Shown in pieces: positions 13,521 to 21,601 of a stretch of DNA of 51,780 nt (positions are counted from its first letter, which is position 1; each line of letters opens with the position of its first letter). Below the pieces are notes generated by a model. The model worked only from the letters and a program-made list of their open reading frames with translations, was not told the DNA's origin and did not search any database. The stretch is from a virus: IMG/VR virus record IMGVR_UViG_3300044691_000308, positions 1 through 51,780 of that record, one strand, 5' to 3'. The translations under genes and the position numbers were made by a program.

Positions 13521-15125
13521 ATGCAGCAGCTCGAGCAGATCCTGCAGGCACTCGAGGGGCTGCCGCCGGCGGCGCGCGCGAAGCTCGAGGAGGAGGCGCT
13601 CGATGCGACCGCGCACCTGCGGTGGGTTCCAAACCCAGGACCGCAGACGGAAGCGTACTACTCCGAAGCGGATGAGCTGTACTACGGCGGCGAGGCCGGC
13701 GGGGGCAAGTCAGATCTGGTGTTGGGACTTGCGCTAAACGATCACAGGCAGGCGAGCATCTTTCGCGAGTTCAAGGATGATGCCCGGGCCTTAGGGACAC
13801 GACTGTGCGAGATCGTGGGCTCGACGAGCGGCTGGAACGATCAGCAGGCGACTTGGCGCAGCGGCGAGCAGCGCTTCAATTTCTTTGGGTTACCTAACGA
13901 GAAGGACAAGGAACACCACAAAGGCAAGGCGCGTGACTTCTACGGCTTCGATGAGATCCCTGATTTCACGGAGAGCCAGTACCTGTTCGTCACCGGGTGG
14001 AACCGCTCGACCTACCCCGGGCAGCGCTCCCGCATCGTCTGCACGGGCAATCCGCCGACCCGAGCGAAAGGCCTGTGGGTCATTAAGCGGTGGGGTGCGT
14101 GGCTCGACCCGCGTCATCCAAACCCGGCCAAGGACGGCGAGCTGCGCTGGTATCTGCGCCAGGACGATGACACCGAGATCGACGTCGATGGACCCGGGCC
14201 TTACGTGGTGGATGGGAAGGAAACCTACGCCAAGAGCCGCACCTTCATTCGCGCGCGGCTTGAGGATAATCCGGACCTGGATCGCGATGAGTACGATGCG
14301 ACGCTCGCGCAGTTGCCCAAGGAACTGCGCGATGCGTATCGCGGTGGCCGGTTCGACAAGGCACTGAAAGATCATCCATTCCAAGTGGTCCCGACCGGCT
14401 GGGTGCTGGAGGCGCAAAAGCGTTGGACAGCGCAGCCGCCGCAAGGCGTGCCGATGTGTGCGCTGGGCGTGGATCCGGCGGAGGGCGGCAAAGATCGCTT
14501 CACGATCGCGACCCGCAATGATGGCTGGTATGCGCCCTTGAAATGCATTCCTGGCATCGAGGTCAAACTCGGCAGCCAGGGTGCGGGGCACGTAGTCGCA
14601 GCTCGACGCGACTCGGCCGACATCGTGCTCGACATGGGCGGAGGCTACGGCGGCGGCACGTACACGACCCTGGTTGAGAATCAGATCCCCGTGCAGGTGC
14701 ATAAGGGCGCAAACAAGTCGATGAAGCGCACACGAGATAAAAAGCTCGGCTTCGTCAACAAGCGCTCGGAAGTGTACTGGCTGTTTCGCGAGGCCTTGGA
14801 TCCGGATCAGTTAGGCGGTTCCCCGATTGCGCTGCCGCCGGACCCTGAGCTCGTGAGCGATTTGACCGTGCTCACCTACGAGGTGGTCGCCCGCGGGATC
14901 AAGGTCCTCGAGAAGGACGAGGTTGTCAAACTGTTGGGGCACTCGCCCGACAAGGGCGATGCAGTGGTGCTCGCCTGGAGTGCGGGACTTCGCGGGCTTG
15001 CGCCCATGGCCGGGCCCGGGCAGTTCGGGCGTGAACAGTACATCCCGCAGCGCGGACATCGCGCAGGACCTGGCGGGGGCTTCAAGATTGATCTGGGCCC
15101 GCGTCATCGACCGGGCAAAAGGTAA
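13521..15125 (+). CDS. terL: Terminase large subunit
   Basis: A 534-residue packaging ATPase/nuclease. YYGGEAGGGKSDLVLG (about residues 50-65) is the Walker A region, and FYGFDEIPDF is the Walker B with the catalytic Glu. CTGNPP is the coupling motif. In the C-terminal nuclease, GVDPAEGGKDRF, VLDMGGGYGGG and KGDAVVLAWS supply the three acidic metal-binding positions of the RNase H-like fold. A Gly/Arg-rich tail ends the protein. Length and order are normal for BPP-1/BcepC6B-like podoviruses. Confidence 0.92.
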   Translation: MQQLEQILQALEGLPPAARAKLEEEALDATAHLRWVPNPGPQTEAYYSEADELYYGGEAGGGKSDLVLGLALNDHRQASIFREFKDDARALGTRLCEIVGSTSGWNDQQATWRSGEQRFNFFGLPNEKDKEHHKGKARDFYGFDEIPDFTESQYLFVTGWNRSTYPGQRSRIVCTGNPPTRAKGLWVIKRWGAWLDPRHPNPAKDGELRWYLRQDDDTEIDVDGPGPYVVDGKETYAKSRTFIRARLEDNPDLDRDEYDATLAQLPKELRDAYRGGRFDKALKDHPFQVVPTGWVLEAQKRWTAQPPQGVPMCALGVDPAEGGKDRFTIATRNDGWYAPLKCIPGIEVKLGSQGAGHVVAARRDSADIVLDMGGGYGGGTYTTLVENQIPVQVHKGANKSMKRTRDKKLGFVNKRSEVYWLFREALDPDQLGGSPIALPPDPELVSDLTVLTYEVVARGIKVLEKDEVVKLLGHSPDKGDAVVLAWSAGLRGLAPMAGPGQFGREQYIPQRGHRAGPGGGFKIDLGPRHRPGKR

Positions 15126-15130
15126 GCAGC

Positions 15131-15313
15131 ATGGCAAAACGGAATGTGTCCGCCGGTATGCCGCTGCATCCCGATACCCCGCTTCAAGATCTGGCGCCCG
15201 GCGCACTCGCGAAGTTGAACCCGCATCAGCGCGGGCGTTCGATGAAGCGCACGAAGAAGGGCGTACCGAATCACGCCGCGCTCGTCGCGCCCACCTCGAT
15301 TCTGGGTAAATAG
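15131..15313 (+). CDS. Small hypothetical protein, 60 aa
   Basis: A basic protein (MAKRNVSAGMPLHPDTP...PTSILGK) between terL and the next late gene, with a weak purine stretch upstream. It fits the gap and reading direction. No domain recognised. Confidence 0.55.
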   Translation: MAKRNVSAGMPLHPDTPLQDLAPGALAKLNPHQRGRSMKRTKKGVPNHAALVAPTSILGK

Positions 15314-15325
15314 GAGGCACCTCTC

Positions 15326-15598
15326 ATGGGTATGGCAGCAGTCGGCGCACTTGTCATCGGCGGCGGTATGGCAATCACGGGCAAGAATCCGTGGAAAGGC
15401 TCCGACGTGAAAGGCTCGATCGGGATCAATTCGCCGCTCGCGCCTGGGCCACCGCCCGTGATGCCAGATCAGGCGACACTCACCCAGGCGCAGACGCTGC
15501 AGGAATCGAAAGACGCTGCGCTTCGCTACGGTCGCACCTCGACCGTGCTCACCAACACCGGCGCCGCGAATACCACGGGCGATAAGCTCGGGCCCTGA
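15326..15598 (+). CDS. Small virion-region protein of T7-like phages
   Basis: A 90-residue protein with a Gly-rich hydrophobic start (MGMAAVGALVIGGGMAITG) and the tail QESKDAALRYGRTSTVLTNT. That tail is the motif of a small conserved protein found just before the portal in many T7-like phages. GGAGG lies upstream. Its exact role is unknown to me. Confidence 0.7.
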   Translation: MGMAAVGALVIGGGMAITGKNPWKGSDVKGSIGINSPLAPGPPPVMPDQATLTQAQTLQESKDAALRYGRTSTVLTNTGAANTTGDKLGP

Positions 15599-15599
15599 C

Positions 15600-17267
15600 A
15601 TGGCAGAACCCGTCGACACGCTCGAGCGCCGCGCCGACTCACTGCGCGGCAAACGCATGGCGCTGCTGCCGTTCTGGCAGGAGCTCGCCGAACAGTTTCA
15701 CCCGCTGCGCGCGCAGTTCACCCGGCAGTTCTACCTGTCCGAGCAGTTCATGGATATCCAGCTGACGAGCTATCCGCTCATCGTCGCCAGGGAACTTAAG
15801 AACACATTCTCCGCGATGCTGCGCCCGCGCGATCAGGACTGGTTCGAAATGACGATCGATCAGGAAGAGCGACTCGATCGCCGCGGTCGGGCGTGGCTTG
15901 AGTGGGCGACCAAGGTGCAGCGCGCCGCGATGTACGACAACAAGGCCCAGTTCGCGCGCGCCACCAAGGAAGCGGACGGGGATTTCGCAACCTTCGGCAA
16001 CGCCGTGATCACGCGCGAGACCGATATGAAGGAGCTGCGCCTGCTGTATCGCTCCTGGCACCTGAAAGACACGGTGTGGGCGGAGAAGTACGACGGCTCG
16101 ATCGGCGAGGTGTATCGCTGGTGGAATCCAAGCGGCGCGGAGCTCATCAAGCGCTTTCCGAAGACCTACCCGAAGGCGATCGACAATTGGGTCAAGACCG
16201 AGCCGCATCGCGAGGTGCGCTGCATGCACGCCGTAATCCCGGGCGAGGATTACGATCGCGTCGCAGGTCCGGGTCAGGATAAGCCGCTCAAGTACCGCAC
16301 ACCGTGGGTGCAGATCTACGTCGACTTGGAGAACGGCGCAGTGCTCGAGGAATCGGCCAGCTTCTCGCGCATCTACACCATCCCGCGTTGGGAGACGGTG
16401 TCAGGTTCCCAGTGGGCCTACTCGCCGGCGGCCGTGGCCGGGCTTCCCGATGCGCGCTTGCTTCAAGCGATGACGCTCACCTTGATGGAGGCGGGCGAGA
16501 ACAGTGTGCGGCCGCCGTTGATCGCGACGCAGGAAGCGATTCGTTCGGACGTCGCGCTGTATTCCGGCGGCATCACCTGGGTCGATGCCGAATACGATGA
16601 GCGCTTGGGCGAAGCACTGCGCCCGATCCAGCTCTCAACCGGGGGACTGCCCGCCGGCATGGAAATGCTGAAAGATGCGCGCGAGAAACTGTCGGAGGCC
16701 TTCTACCTCAACAAGCTCGCGCTGCCGGCGCCCGATCGCGACATGACCGCGTATGAAACCGGACAACGCATCCAGGAGTGGATCCGCTCGGCGCTGCCGC
16801 TCTTTGAGCCCGTTGAGACCGAATACAACGCGGCACTGTGTGAGGATACGTTCGAGGCGCTCTTCAACCAGAATGCCTTTGGTAGCTATCGCGACATCCC
16901 GCAATCGGTGCGTGGCCAGAACGTGAAATTTCGTTTCGAATCCCCATTGCACCAGGCGACCGAGCGCAAGAAGGGCGCGCTGCTGCTGCAGGCCGCGCAG
17001 CTCATTGGCGCCGCTGTCCAGTTGGATCCGAATGTCGGAGCTGAGCTCAACGCCTCGGATGCCTTGCGCGATGCACTCACCGGAGTAGGCGTGCCGGCGA
17101 CGTGGCTTAGGGATCCTGAGGAAGTGGCCCAGATCGCGCAAGCGAAACAGCAGCAACAGAATCAGGCGCTGCGCACACAGCAGATTCAAAATGCCGGCAA
17201 CGCTGCGCAATCCATGGGCGCGGCCGTTAAGAGTTTCCAGGGCGCACCTGCTGGCGGCATCGGATGA
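15600..17267 (+). CDS. Portal (head-to-tail connector) protein
   Basis: A 555-residue T7-type portal that forms the dodecameric DNA-entry ring. It opens LERRADSLRGKRMALLPFWQ, with HPLRAQFT, then LKNTFSAMLRPRDQDWFEM, the family signature. The central region (GNAVITRETDM, LYRSWHLKDTVWAEKYDG) is the wing/stem region, and IVCTGN-like motifs are absent as expected. The C-terminus ends in a Gln-rich helix (QQQQNQALRTQQIQN). It starts two bases after the preceding stop and overlaps the next gene by four. Confidence 0.92.
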   Translation: MAEPVDTLERRADSLRGKRMALLPFWQELAEQFHPLRAQFTRQFYLSEQFMDIQLTSYPLIVARELKNTFSAMLRPRDQDWFEMTIDQEERLDRRGRAWLEWATKVQRAAMYDNKAQFARATKEADGDFATFGNAVITRETDMKELRLLYRSWHLKDTVWAEKYDGSIGEVYRWWNPSGAELIKRFPKTYPKAIDNWVKTEPHREVRCMHAVIPGEDYDRVAGPGQDKPLKYRTPWVQIYVDLENGAVLEESASFSRIYTIPRWETVSGSQWAYSPAAVAGLPDARLLQAMTLTLMEAGENSVRPPLIATQEAIRSDVALYSGGITWVDAEYDERLGEALRPIQLSTGGLPAGMEMLKDAREKLSEAFYLNKLALPAPDRDMTAYETGQRIQEWIRSALPLFEPVETEYNAALCEDTFEALFNQNAFGSYRDIPQSVRGQNVKFRFESPLHQATERKKGALLLQAAQLIGAAVQLDPNVGAELNASDALRDALTGVGVPATWLRDPEEVAQIAQAKQQQQNQALRTQQIQNAGNAAQSMGAAVKSFQGAPAGGIG

Positions 17268-17533
17268 GTCTTCACGAGATCAAGCGCGTCTCACTCCTCG
17301 ATGTGCCTGAAAAATTGCGCGAGATGGCGACCGAATACGAACGAAGGTCCGGTGAACTGCGCACCGCCATTGTCGTTGTCGGCTATGCGGATGGCTTCGT
17401 GTGCGTGCGCGGATTCGGGGAGCGCACCTCCGCGCTCGAGGCAACCGGATGGCTGCATCGCGGGCTCGATGTCATGACAGCGGGATCCGGCGTCGATGAG
17501 GATTTTTCTTCGTCAAAGCCACCCACCGCATGA
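17264..17533 (+). CDS. Hypothetical protein, 89 aa
   Basis: A small protein (SLLDVPEKLREMATEYERRS, then AIVVVGYADGFVCVRGFG) that overlaps the portal stop (ATGA) and the following gene. A similar short gene is common between portal and Bbp19-like genes. Function unknown. Confidence 0.65.
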   Translation: MSLHEIKRVSLLDVPEKLREMATEYERRSGELRTAIVVVGYADGFVCVRGFGERTSALEATGWLHRGLDVMTAGSGVDEDFSSSKPPTA

Positions 17534-17874
17534 AGCCGCCGACGCAGCAGCGTACTGCCCGCGGCCGCATCCCGAATGTGCCACGCGCGGAACCCTGGAA
17601 GCCGGCCGAGTGGGATCCGGAAGACGCCCATGCCGTGCAGGCCGTGATGACCGGACGCGCGAGTGAGGAGCAGCAGCGGCGCGCGATGAATTTCATCGTG
17701 CATCAGGTGTGCGGCACCTATGACCTCTCGTACCGGCCGACGAGCGATCGCGACACCGCGTTTGCCGAAGGCAAGCGCTTCGTTGGATTACAGATGGTGA
17801 AGTTTGCGCAGCTCAACATCGCCCGGCTGCGCGGCAAGACAACAGAACAGGGCGAGGCTCCGAAGGAACAATAG
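17530..17874 (+). CDS. Bbp19-like phage protein
   Basis: A 114-residue protein. EQQRRAMNFIVHQVCGTYDL followed by SDRDTAFAEGKRFVGLQMVK is the signature of the Bordetella phage BPP-1 Bbp19 family, conserved between portal and scaffold genes. Function is not established. It supports the BPP-1-like affiliation of the morphogenesis module. Confidence 0.8.
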   Translation: MKPPTQQRTARGRIPNVPRAEPWKPAEWDPEDAHAVQAVMTGRASEEQQRRAMNFIVHQVCGTYDLSYRPTSDRDTAFAEGKRFVGLQMVKFAQLNIARLRGKTTEQGEAPKEQ

Positions 17875-17877
17875 AAC

Positions 17878-18960
17878 ATGCCACAAGCAGCTCCCACACC
17901 AGCACCCGCTCCCGCGCCTGCACCCGCACCGAGCCCGAGTGCAGCGCCTTCGCCCGCACCTGCGCCAGCACCAGCGCCTGGTCCGGCACCGAGTCCCGCT
18001 CCGACACCCTCGCCATCGGGGGCGCCTTCCCCGTCGGCAACACCGGCGCCAGCCCCAAGTCCCAGCGCGACACCCGCTCCCGCGGCAGCACCGGCGCCGA
18101 CGGATGCGCCGGCACCAGCACCCACGCCCTCGGCGAACTATGATGCCGATCATTGGCGCAGCAGCTGGGCCGGGGCCGATGATAAGAAAAAGGCATGGGC
18201 CGAACGGCGCACCGATATCAAGACCGCGCTTGATTCTGCGTACGCTGCGGATCAGCGGATTGCCGAGTTGTCCACGGTCGTGAAGACAGTGCTCCCAAAG
18301 GATGCGACCCCTGAGCAGATCACGGCGTTTCGCAAGGATAACGGCATCCCGGAGAAGGCCGAGGCGTACCTCGAGGCGCTCCCGAAGGACGTGGCGGAAA
18401 CGCTCACCGATGATGATAAGGCAATCATCACGCCCTATTTGACGGCGCTTCATAAACTGAACTTGACGCCGACGCAGGCCTCCGAGCTCATCGCCGTGCG
18501 CCAGGCCGAGCAGGATCGACAGGTGGAGGCTCGCGTCGAGGCGGATGGCCAGCTGCGCACCAAGACCGAGGATGCACTGCGCGCCGATTGGGGCAATAAC
18601 TACCGCGCCGAGATCAACAACATTCACGGCATGCTCAACGGCGCGCCGACGGATGTGCGGGAAGCATTCCTGCAGGCGCGCACGCCGGACGGCAATGCGC
18701 TGGTCGGTACCCCTGAAGTGGTGCGCTGGCTCGCGCAGCTCGCGCGCACCGTGAATCCCTACTCGGTCCCGGTCGGTGGTGATGGCGGCTCGCTCGATCA
18801 GAAAGGCGTCGATGCGCGCATCGGCGAGATCGAGGGCTGGATGGGCGCGCAGAAAGGCAGCGAGAGCTACAGGAAATACTACGCGGATCCTAAGGTCCAG
18901 ACCGAGTACCGCGCGCTCATCGATGCGCGCGAGGCGATGAAGAAGCGCACCGCCGCTTAA
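17878..18960 (+). CDS. Scaffold/capsid assembly protein with Pro-Ala-rich N-terminus
   Basis: A 360-residue assembly scaffold, placed as in T7-like phages just before the capsid genes. The first 85 residues are almost entirely Pro, Ala and Ser (an AP/SP repeat) and must be disordered. The rest is charged and helical (DDKKKAWAERRTDIKTALDS, LNLTPTQASELIAVRQAEQD) with a positively charged end (REAMKKRTAA), typical of scaffolds that bind the capsid shell through a C-terminal helix. The low-complexity start is longer than usual. Confidence 0.75.
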   Translation: MPQAAPTPAPAPAPAPAPSPSAAPSPAPAPAPAPGPAPSPAPTPSPSGAPSPSATPAPAPSPSATPAPAAAPAPTDAPAPAPTPSANYDADHWRSSWAGADDKKKAWAERRTDIKTALDSAYAADQRIAELSTVVKTVLPKDATPEQITAFRKDNGIPEKAEAYLEALPKDVAETLTDDDKAIITPYLTALHKLNLTPTQASELIAVRQAEQDRQVEARVEADGQLRTKTEDALRADWGNNYRAEINNIHGMLNGAPTDVREAFLQARTPDGNALVGTPEVVRWLAQLARTVNPYSVPVGGDGGSLDQKGVDARIGEIEGWMGAQKGSESYRKYYADPKVQTEYRALIDAREAMKKRTAA

Positions 18961-19004
18961 GATTCCCCACTTTTTCCCACACTGATCAACTGAAGGAGAT
19001 GACG

Positions 19005-19382
19005 ATGACCGATCCTAATCAAGAAGTTGCGAGCGCCCCTGCGGCCGACCAAAGTCCCACACCGGGCGCGCCGGCCGCGACCACCGATACGAAACAGGAA
19101 GCAGGCGAGGTGGCATCGCAGCCCAAACAGGTGCCGAGCATGGGCCGCATCGTGATCACGCGCCGTGAACACCACGGTACCGCCCCTGGGATCGTCACCG
19201 CGGTGCGCGAGGATGGCTCCATCGACGTGCAGATATTCAAGGCAGATCACATGACGCACACCGCCGAATCGATGGCTGAGGTCAAAGCGGACGATGAGAG
19301 CGCCGTCGGCTGGTTCTGGCCACCGCGCACCGCAGCGGATAAGGAACCCGTGAAGCCGGCGGCCGCGAAGCCCAAAGCTTAG
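19005..19382 (+). CDS. Small virion-region protein, 125 aa
   Basis: A disordered Ala/Pro/Thr-rich N-terminus is followed by a folded core (SMGRIVITRREHHGTAPGIV, DGSIDVQIFKADHMTHTAES) and a GWFWPPR motif. AAGGAG at 18993-18998 is correctly spaced for ATG 19005, not for the in-frame ATG six bases earlier. It resembles small proteins beside the capsid gene in other podoviruses. Function unknown. Confidence 0.65.
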   Translation: MTDPNQEVASAPAADQSPTPGAPAATTDTKQEAGEVASQPKQVPSMGRIVITRREHHGTAPGIVTAVREDGSIDVQIFKADHMTHTAESMAEVKADDESAVGWFWPPRTAADKEPVKPAAAKPKA

Positions 19383-19390
19383 AAGAGCCC

Positions 19391-19570
19391 ATGGCTTCGA
19401 AACATTGGATGGGCCAGGCCTTTGCGAACGCCCACGGGCAACTGCACAAGCAGCTGGGCGTCGCAAAGGACGAGAAGATCCCGCATGCGAAACTGGAGGA
19501 GGCGGTGAAGAAGGGCGGCAAGGAAGCCAAGCGCGCGCAGGCAGTGCTAAACGCGCATCCGCTGCGTTGA
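19391..19570 (+). CDS. Conserved small phage protein, 59 aa
   Basis: MASKHWMGQAFANAHGQLHK followed by IPHAKLEEAVKK and ending VLNAHPLR. This short Lys-rich protein pattern (a K-W-M start, GQLH and a conserved LEKA-type helix) is widespread in phages near capsid genes. It was found by translating the gap after 19382. Role unknown. Confidence 0.65.
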   Translation: MASKHWMGQAFANAHGQLHKQLGVAKDEKIPHAKLEEAVKKGGKEAKRAQAVLNAHPLR

Positions 19571-19578
19571 CATTTGTG

Positions 19579-19806
19579 ATGCATTACTCGAAGTCGCTCT
19601 TGACGCTCGCCGGCGCCCAGCTTAAGGTTGGCGCGACTGGGTCACCCCGCGTTCGCGGCGCCCAGGGCAAGAACGCCACGACGATCGGCACTCGAACGCT
19701 TCAAGAGCGGCGCCATAAGGCCACCCCGCTCGATGAGCGCGACAGATACCCCGGAAGCCAGGCACCTCACGGTCCCAACTTCTTTCACGAGGTATCGTCG
19801 TCATGA
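19579..19806 (+). CDS. Possible 75-aa protein before the capsid gene
   Basis: An open frame from ATG 19579 that ends by overlapping the capsid start (ATGA). It encodes a basic protein (SKSLLTLAGAQLKVGATGSP...). There is no ribosome site and no recognised family. It may be real through coupling to the capsid gene, or merely a leader region. Confidence 0.35.
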   Translation: MHYSKSLLTLAGAQLKVGATGSPRVRGAQGKNATTIGTRTLQERRHKATPLDERDRYPGSQAPHGPNFFHEVSSS

Positions 19807-20648
19807 GCGACTCTGCGTTTCAAACTCAATACCGCCAGGAATTCGTCAAGCAATTCGAACAGCGCCAGTCGCTGCTGCGAACCAGCTGCACGACCGAGGC
19901 GGTCATCAAAGGCAACACGGCCGTCTTCTTGGTTGCCGGCTCGGGCGGCGCGACCGCCACCACCCGCGGCATCAATGGCTTGATCCCGGCGCGGGCGGAT
20001 AACCTGCAGCAGAACAGCTGCACCTTGAACGAATGGCACGATCTGGTGCGCAAGACTCAGTTCAACGTCTTCGCATCCCAAGGCAACCAGCGCGCGATCA
20101 TGCAGGAAACCACGATGGCGGTGATCAATCGAAAGATCGACACCGATATCTTCGGCGCACTGCAAACGGCCACGGTGAACACCGGAGCTGCGCAGCCCGC
20201 CAATCTGATGCTCGTCACCCGCGCCAAGACCAAGCTTGGCAACGCCCAGGTGCCGTGGGACGGAAACATCACATTCGTGATCAGCTCCGGCTTCGAAGGC
20301 TACTTGATGCAGATCCCGGAGTTCGCAAACCGGCTCTACGTCAACAAGCCCCCGACCGACGGTGCCGATGCGGCGTGGCGGGATAAGCCGCAGATGTACT
20401 GGTGGAACGGCGCGATGTGGATCGTGCATCCGGCGATCCCGGGTGTCGGCACGAATGCCGAACAGTGCTTCGCGTTTCACAAGAGCGCGATCGGCAATGC
20501 GTTCGACTCGGCGGGACTCGAAACCCCGGTGGGCTACGACGAGGAGCAGGCATACTCATGGGCTCGCGCGTCGGCCAACATCGGGACGAAGGTGCTGCAG
20601 AATTCGGGCATCGTCGTCATCAACCACGACGCGTCGCAGATTTCTTAA
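19803..20648 (+). CDS. Major capsid protein
   Basis: A 281-residue capsid subunit. It opens SDSAFQTQYRQEFVKQFEQR, with RTSCTTEAVIKGNTAVFLVA and an LQQNSCTLNEWHDLVRKTQF stretch. ETTMAVINRKIDTDIFGALQ and the late domain (MYWWNGAMWIVHPAIPG...KSAIGNAFDSAG) match the BPP-1-like capsid family. It follows scaffold genes and is followed by a small beta protein and a terminator. Assignment is by family resemblance and position. Confidence 0.85.
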   Translation: MSDSAFQTQYRQEFVKQFEQRQSLLRTSCTTEAVIKGNTAVFLVAGSGGATATTRGINGLIPARADNLQQNSCTLNEWHDLVRKTQFNVFASQGNQRAIMQETTMAVINRKIDTDIFGALQTATVNTGAAQPANLMLVTRAKTKLGNAQVPWDGNITFVISSGFEGYLMQIPEFANRLYVNKPPTDGADAAWRDKPQMYWWNGAMWIVHPAIPGVGTNAEQCFAFHKSAIGNAFDSAGLETPVGYDEEQAYSWARASANIGTKVLQNSGIVVINHDASQIS

Positions 20649-20682
20649 AAACGGCCCGTAGGTCCTAGAGGAGAATCAGACA

Positions 20683-20976
20683 ATGGCTTACGCAGTAACC
20701 AACCCGCCGATCAAGCAATCGACCGGGCCGCTGGTCAATTTCGGCCGCAGCGAGACCGGCAATTCCGGCGGTCAATTCTGGATGTACAACAGTCCGGATG
20801 TGATCGCCACGGTCGAAGGGGCGAACTACTTCACCAACGCACAGGCGCTCGGCATGCTGCCGGGGGACCTGATCTACATCGTCGACTCAACGACACCGCA
20901 CGCGTATCTCACGACCATGGGTGCCGTGACCGCAATCGGTGGCACCACGAGCGGCGTGCACGTCACGACCCAGTAA
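20683..20976 (+). CDS. Putative capsid decoration or head protein
   Basis: A 97-residue beta-rich protein (MAYAVTNPPIKQSTGPLVNF...GGTTSGVHVTTQ) with AGGAG upstream, directly after the capsid gene and before a strong terminator. Position and size suggest a capsid cement protein. This is unproven. Confidence 0.6.
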   Translation: MAYAVTNPPIKQSTGPLVNFGRSETGNSGGQFWMYNSPDVIATVEGANYFTNAQALGMLPGDLIYIVDSTTPHAYLTTMGAVTAIGGTTSGVHVTTQ

Positions 20977-21004
20977 GTCGACTTCGAGCATTTTTCAAGT
21001 GCTG

Positions 21005-21037
21005 GGGCTGGCGCTCATACCGCCGGCCCTTTTTTTT
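21005..21037 (+). terminator. Intrinsic terminator after the capsid genes
   Basis: GGGCTGGCG (21005-21013) pairs with CGCCGGCCC (21021-21029), with one G-T pair, then eight T. It would limit transcription of tail genes relative to capsid genes. Confidence 0.85.
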
Positions 21038-21061
21038 GCAACCTATCGAACGGAGATAACA

Positions 21062-21601
21062 ATGAGCGAAGCCAAACAGCAGCCGCAAGCAGCAGCACCG
21101 CGCGCGGCAGAGGACGAGAAGGCGGCGCGTCTCGTGCCGCAGATCACGGTGGATCGGATGAAGCAGTCCGAGCACAACACCGCAAAATTCGATGTCACCG
21201 TGCAGAGCGGTGTCGAACCGGATGACATTTTGCCGGTCGCCTACTGGTCGCATCTTGCGGCGACTTTTCAGGCGGCGAAGCTGCAGGGCAATGTCGAACT
21301 CACCGTGACCGCGGAGGATCTGAAGTGGCAGGGTGAACTCATCGTCGTCGATGCCGGCGTTAACTGGGCGCGCGTCGTGTTCAAGACGACCGAAGATGGC
21401 AAGCGCTTCATCACGAAGTTAGGCGGCCTGCAGGCTCACAAGATCGTGTTCTTGCCCGGGCACACGGTGAACTACGGGGGCATTTTCTCGAAGTGGCGCA
21501 TCGTTCGAGACGTTGATGGCAAGGTCTTAAGCGACAAGCACAATGCCGAGGGGGACGCCTATTCGTGGCTCTCGAGCTACGCCAAGAGTATCGCCGCATG
21601 A
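21062..21601 (+). CDS. Putative virion protein, 179 aa
   Basis: Starts MSEAKQQPQAAAPRAAEDEK after GGAGAT. A disordered N-terminus is followed by a beta-like domain (HNTAKFDVTVQSGVEPDDIL, GNVELTVTAEDLKWQGELIV, FITKLGGLQAHKIVFLPGHT). It lies between capsid and tail genes and may be a head-tail or decoration protein. I do not recognise the family. The 3' end overlaps the next gene (ATGA). Confidence 0.6.
   Translation: MSEAKQQPQAAAPRAAEDEKAARLVPQITVDRMKQSEHNTAKFDVTVQSGVEPDDILPVAYWSHLAATFQAAKLQGNVELTVTAEDLKWQGELIVVDAGVNWARVVFKTTEDGKRFITKLGGLQAHKIVFLPGHTVNYGGIFSKWRIVRDVDGKVLSDKHNAEGDAYSWLSSYAKSIAA

Noticed and set aside
17788-18627. 279-residue leftward frame across the scaffold N-terminus
   Set aside because: Arises from the antisense of the Pro-Ala repeat (Arg/Gly/Cys repeats); no independent support.
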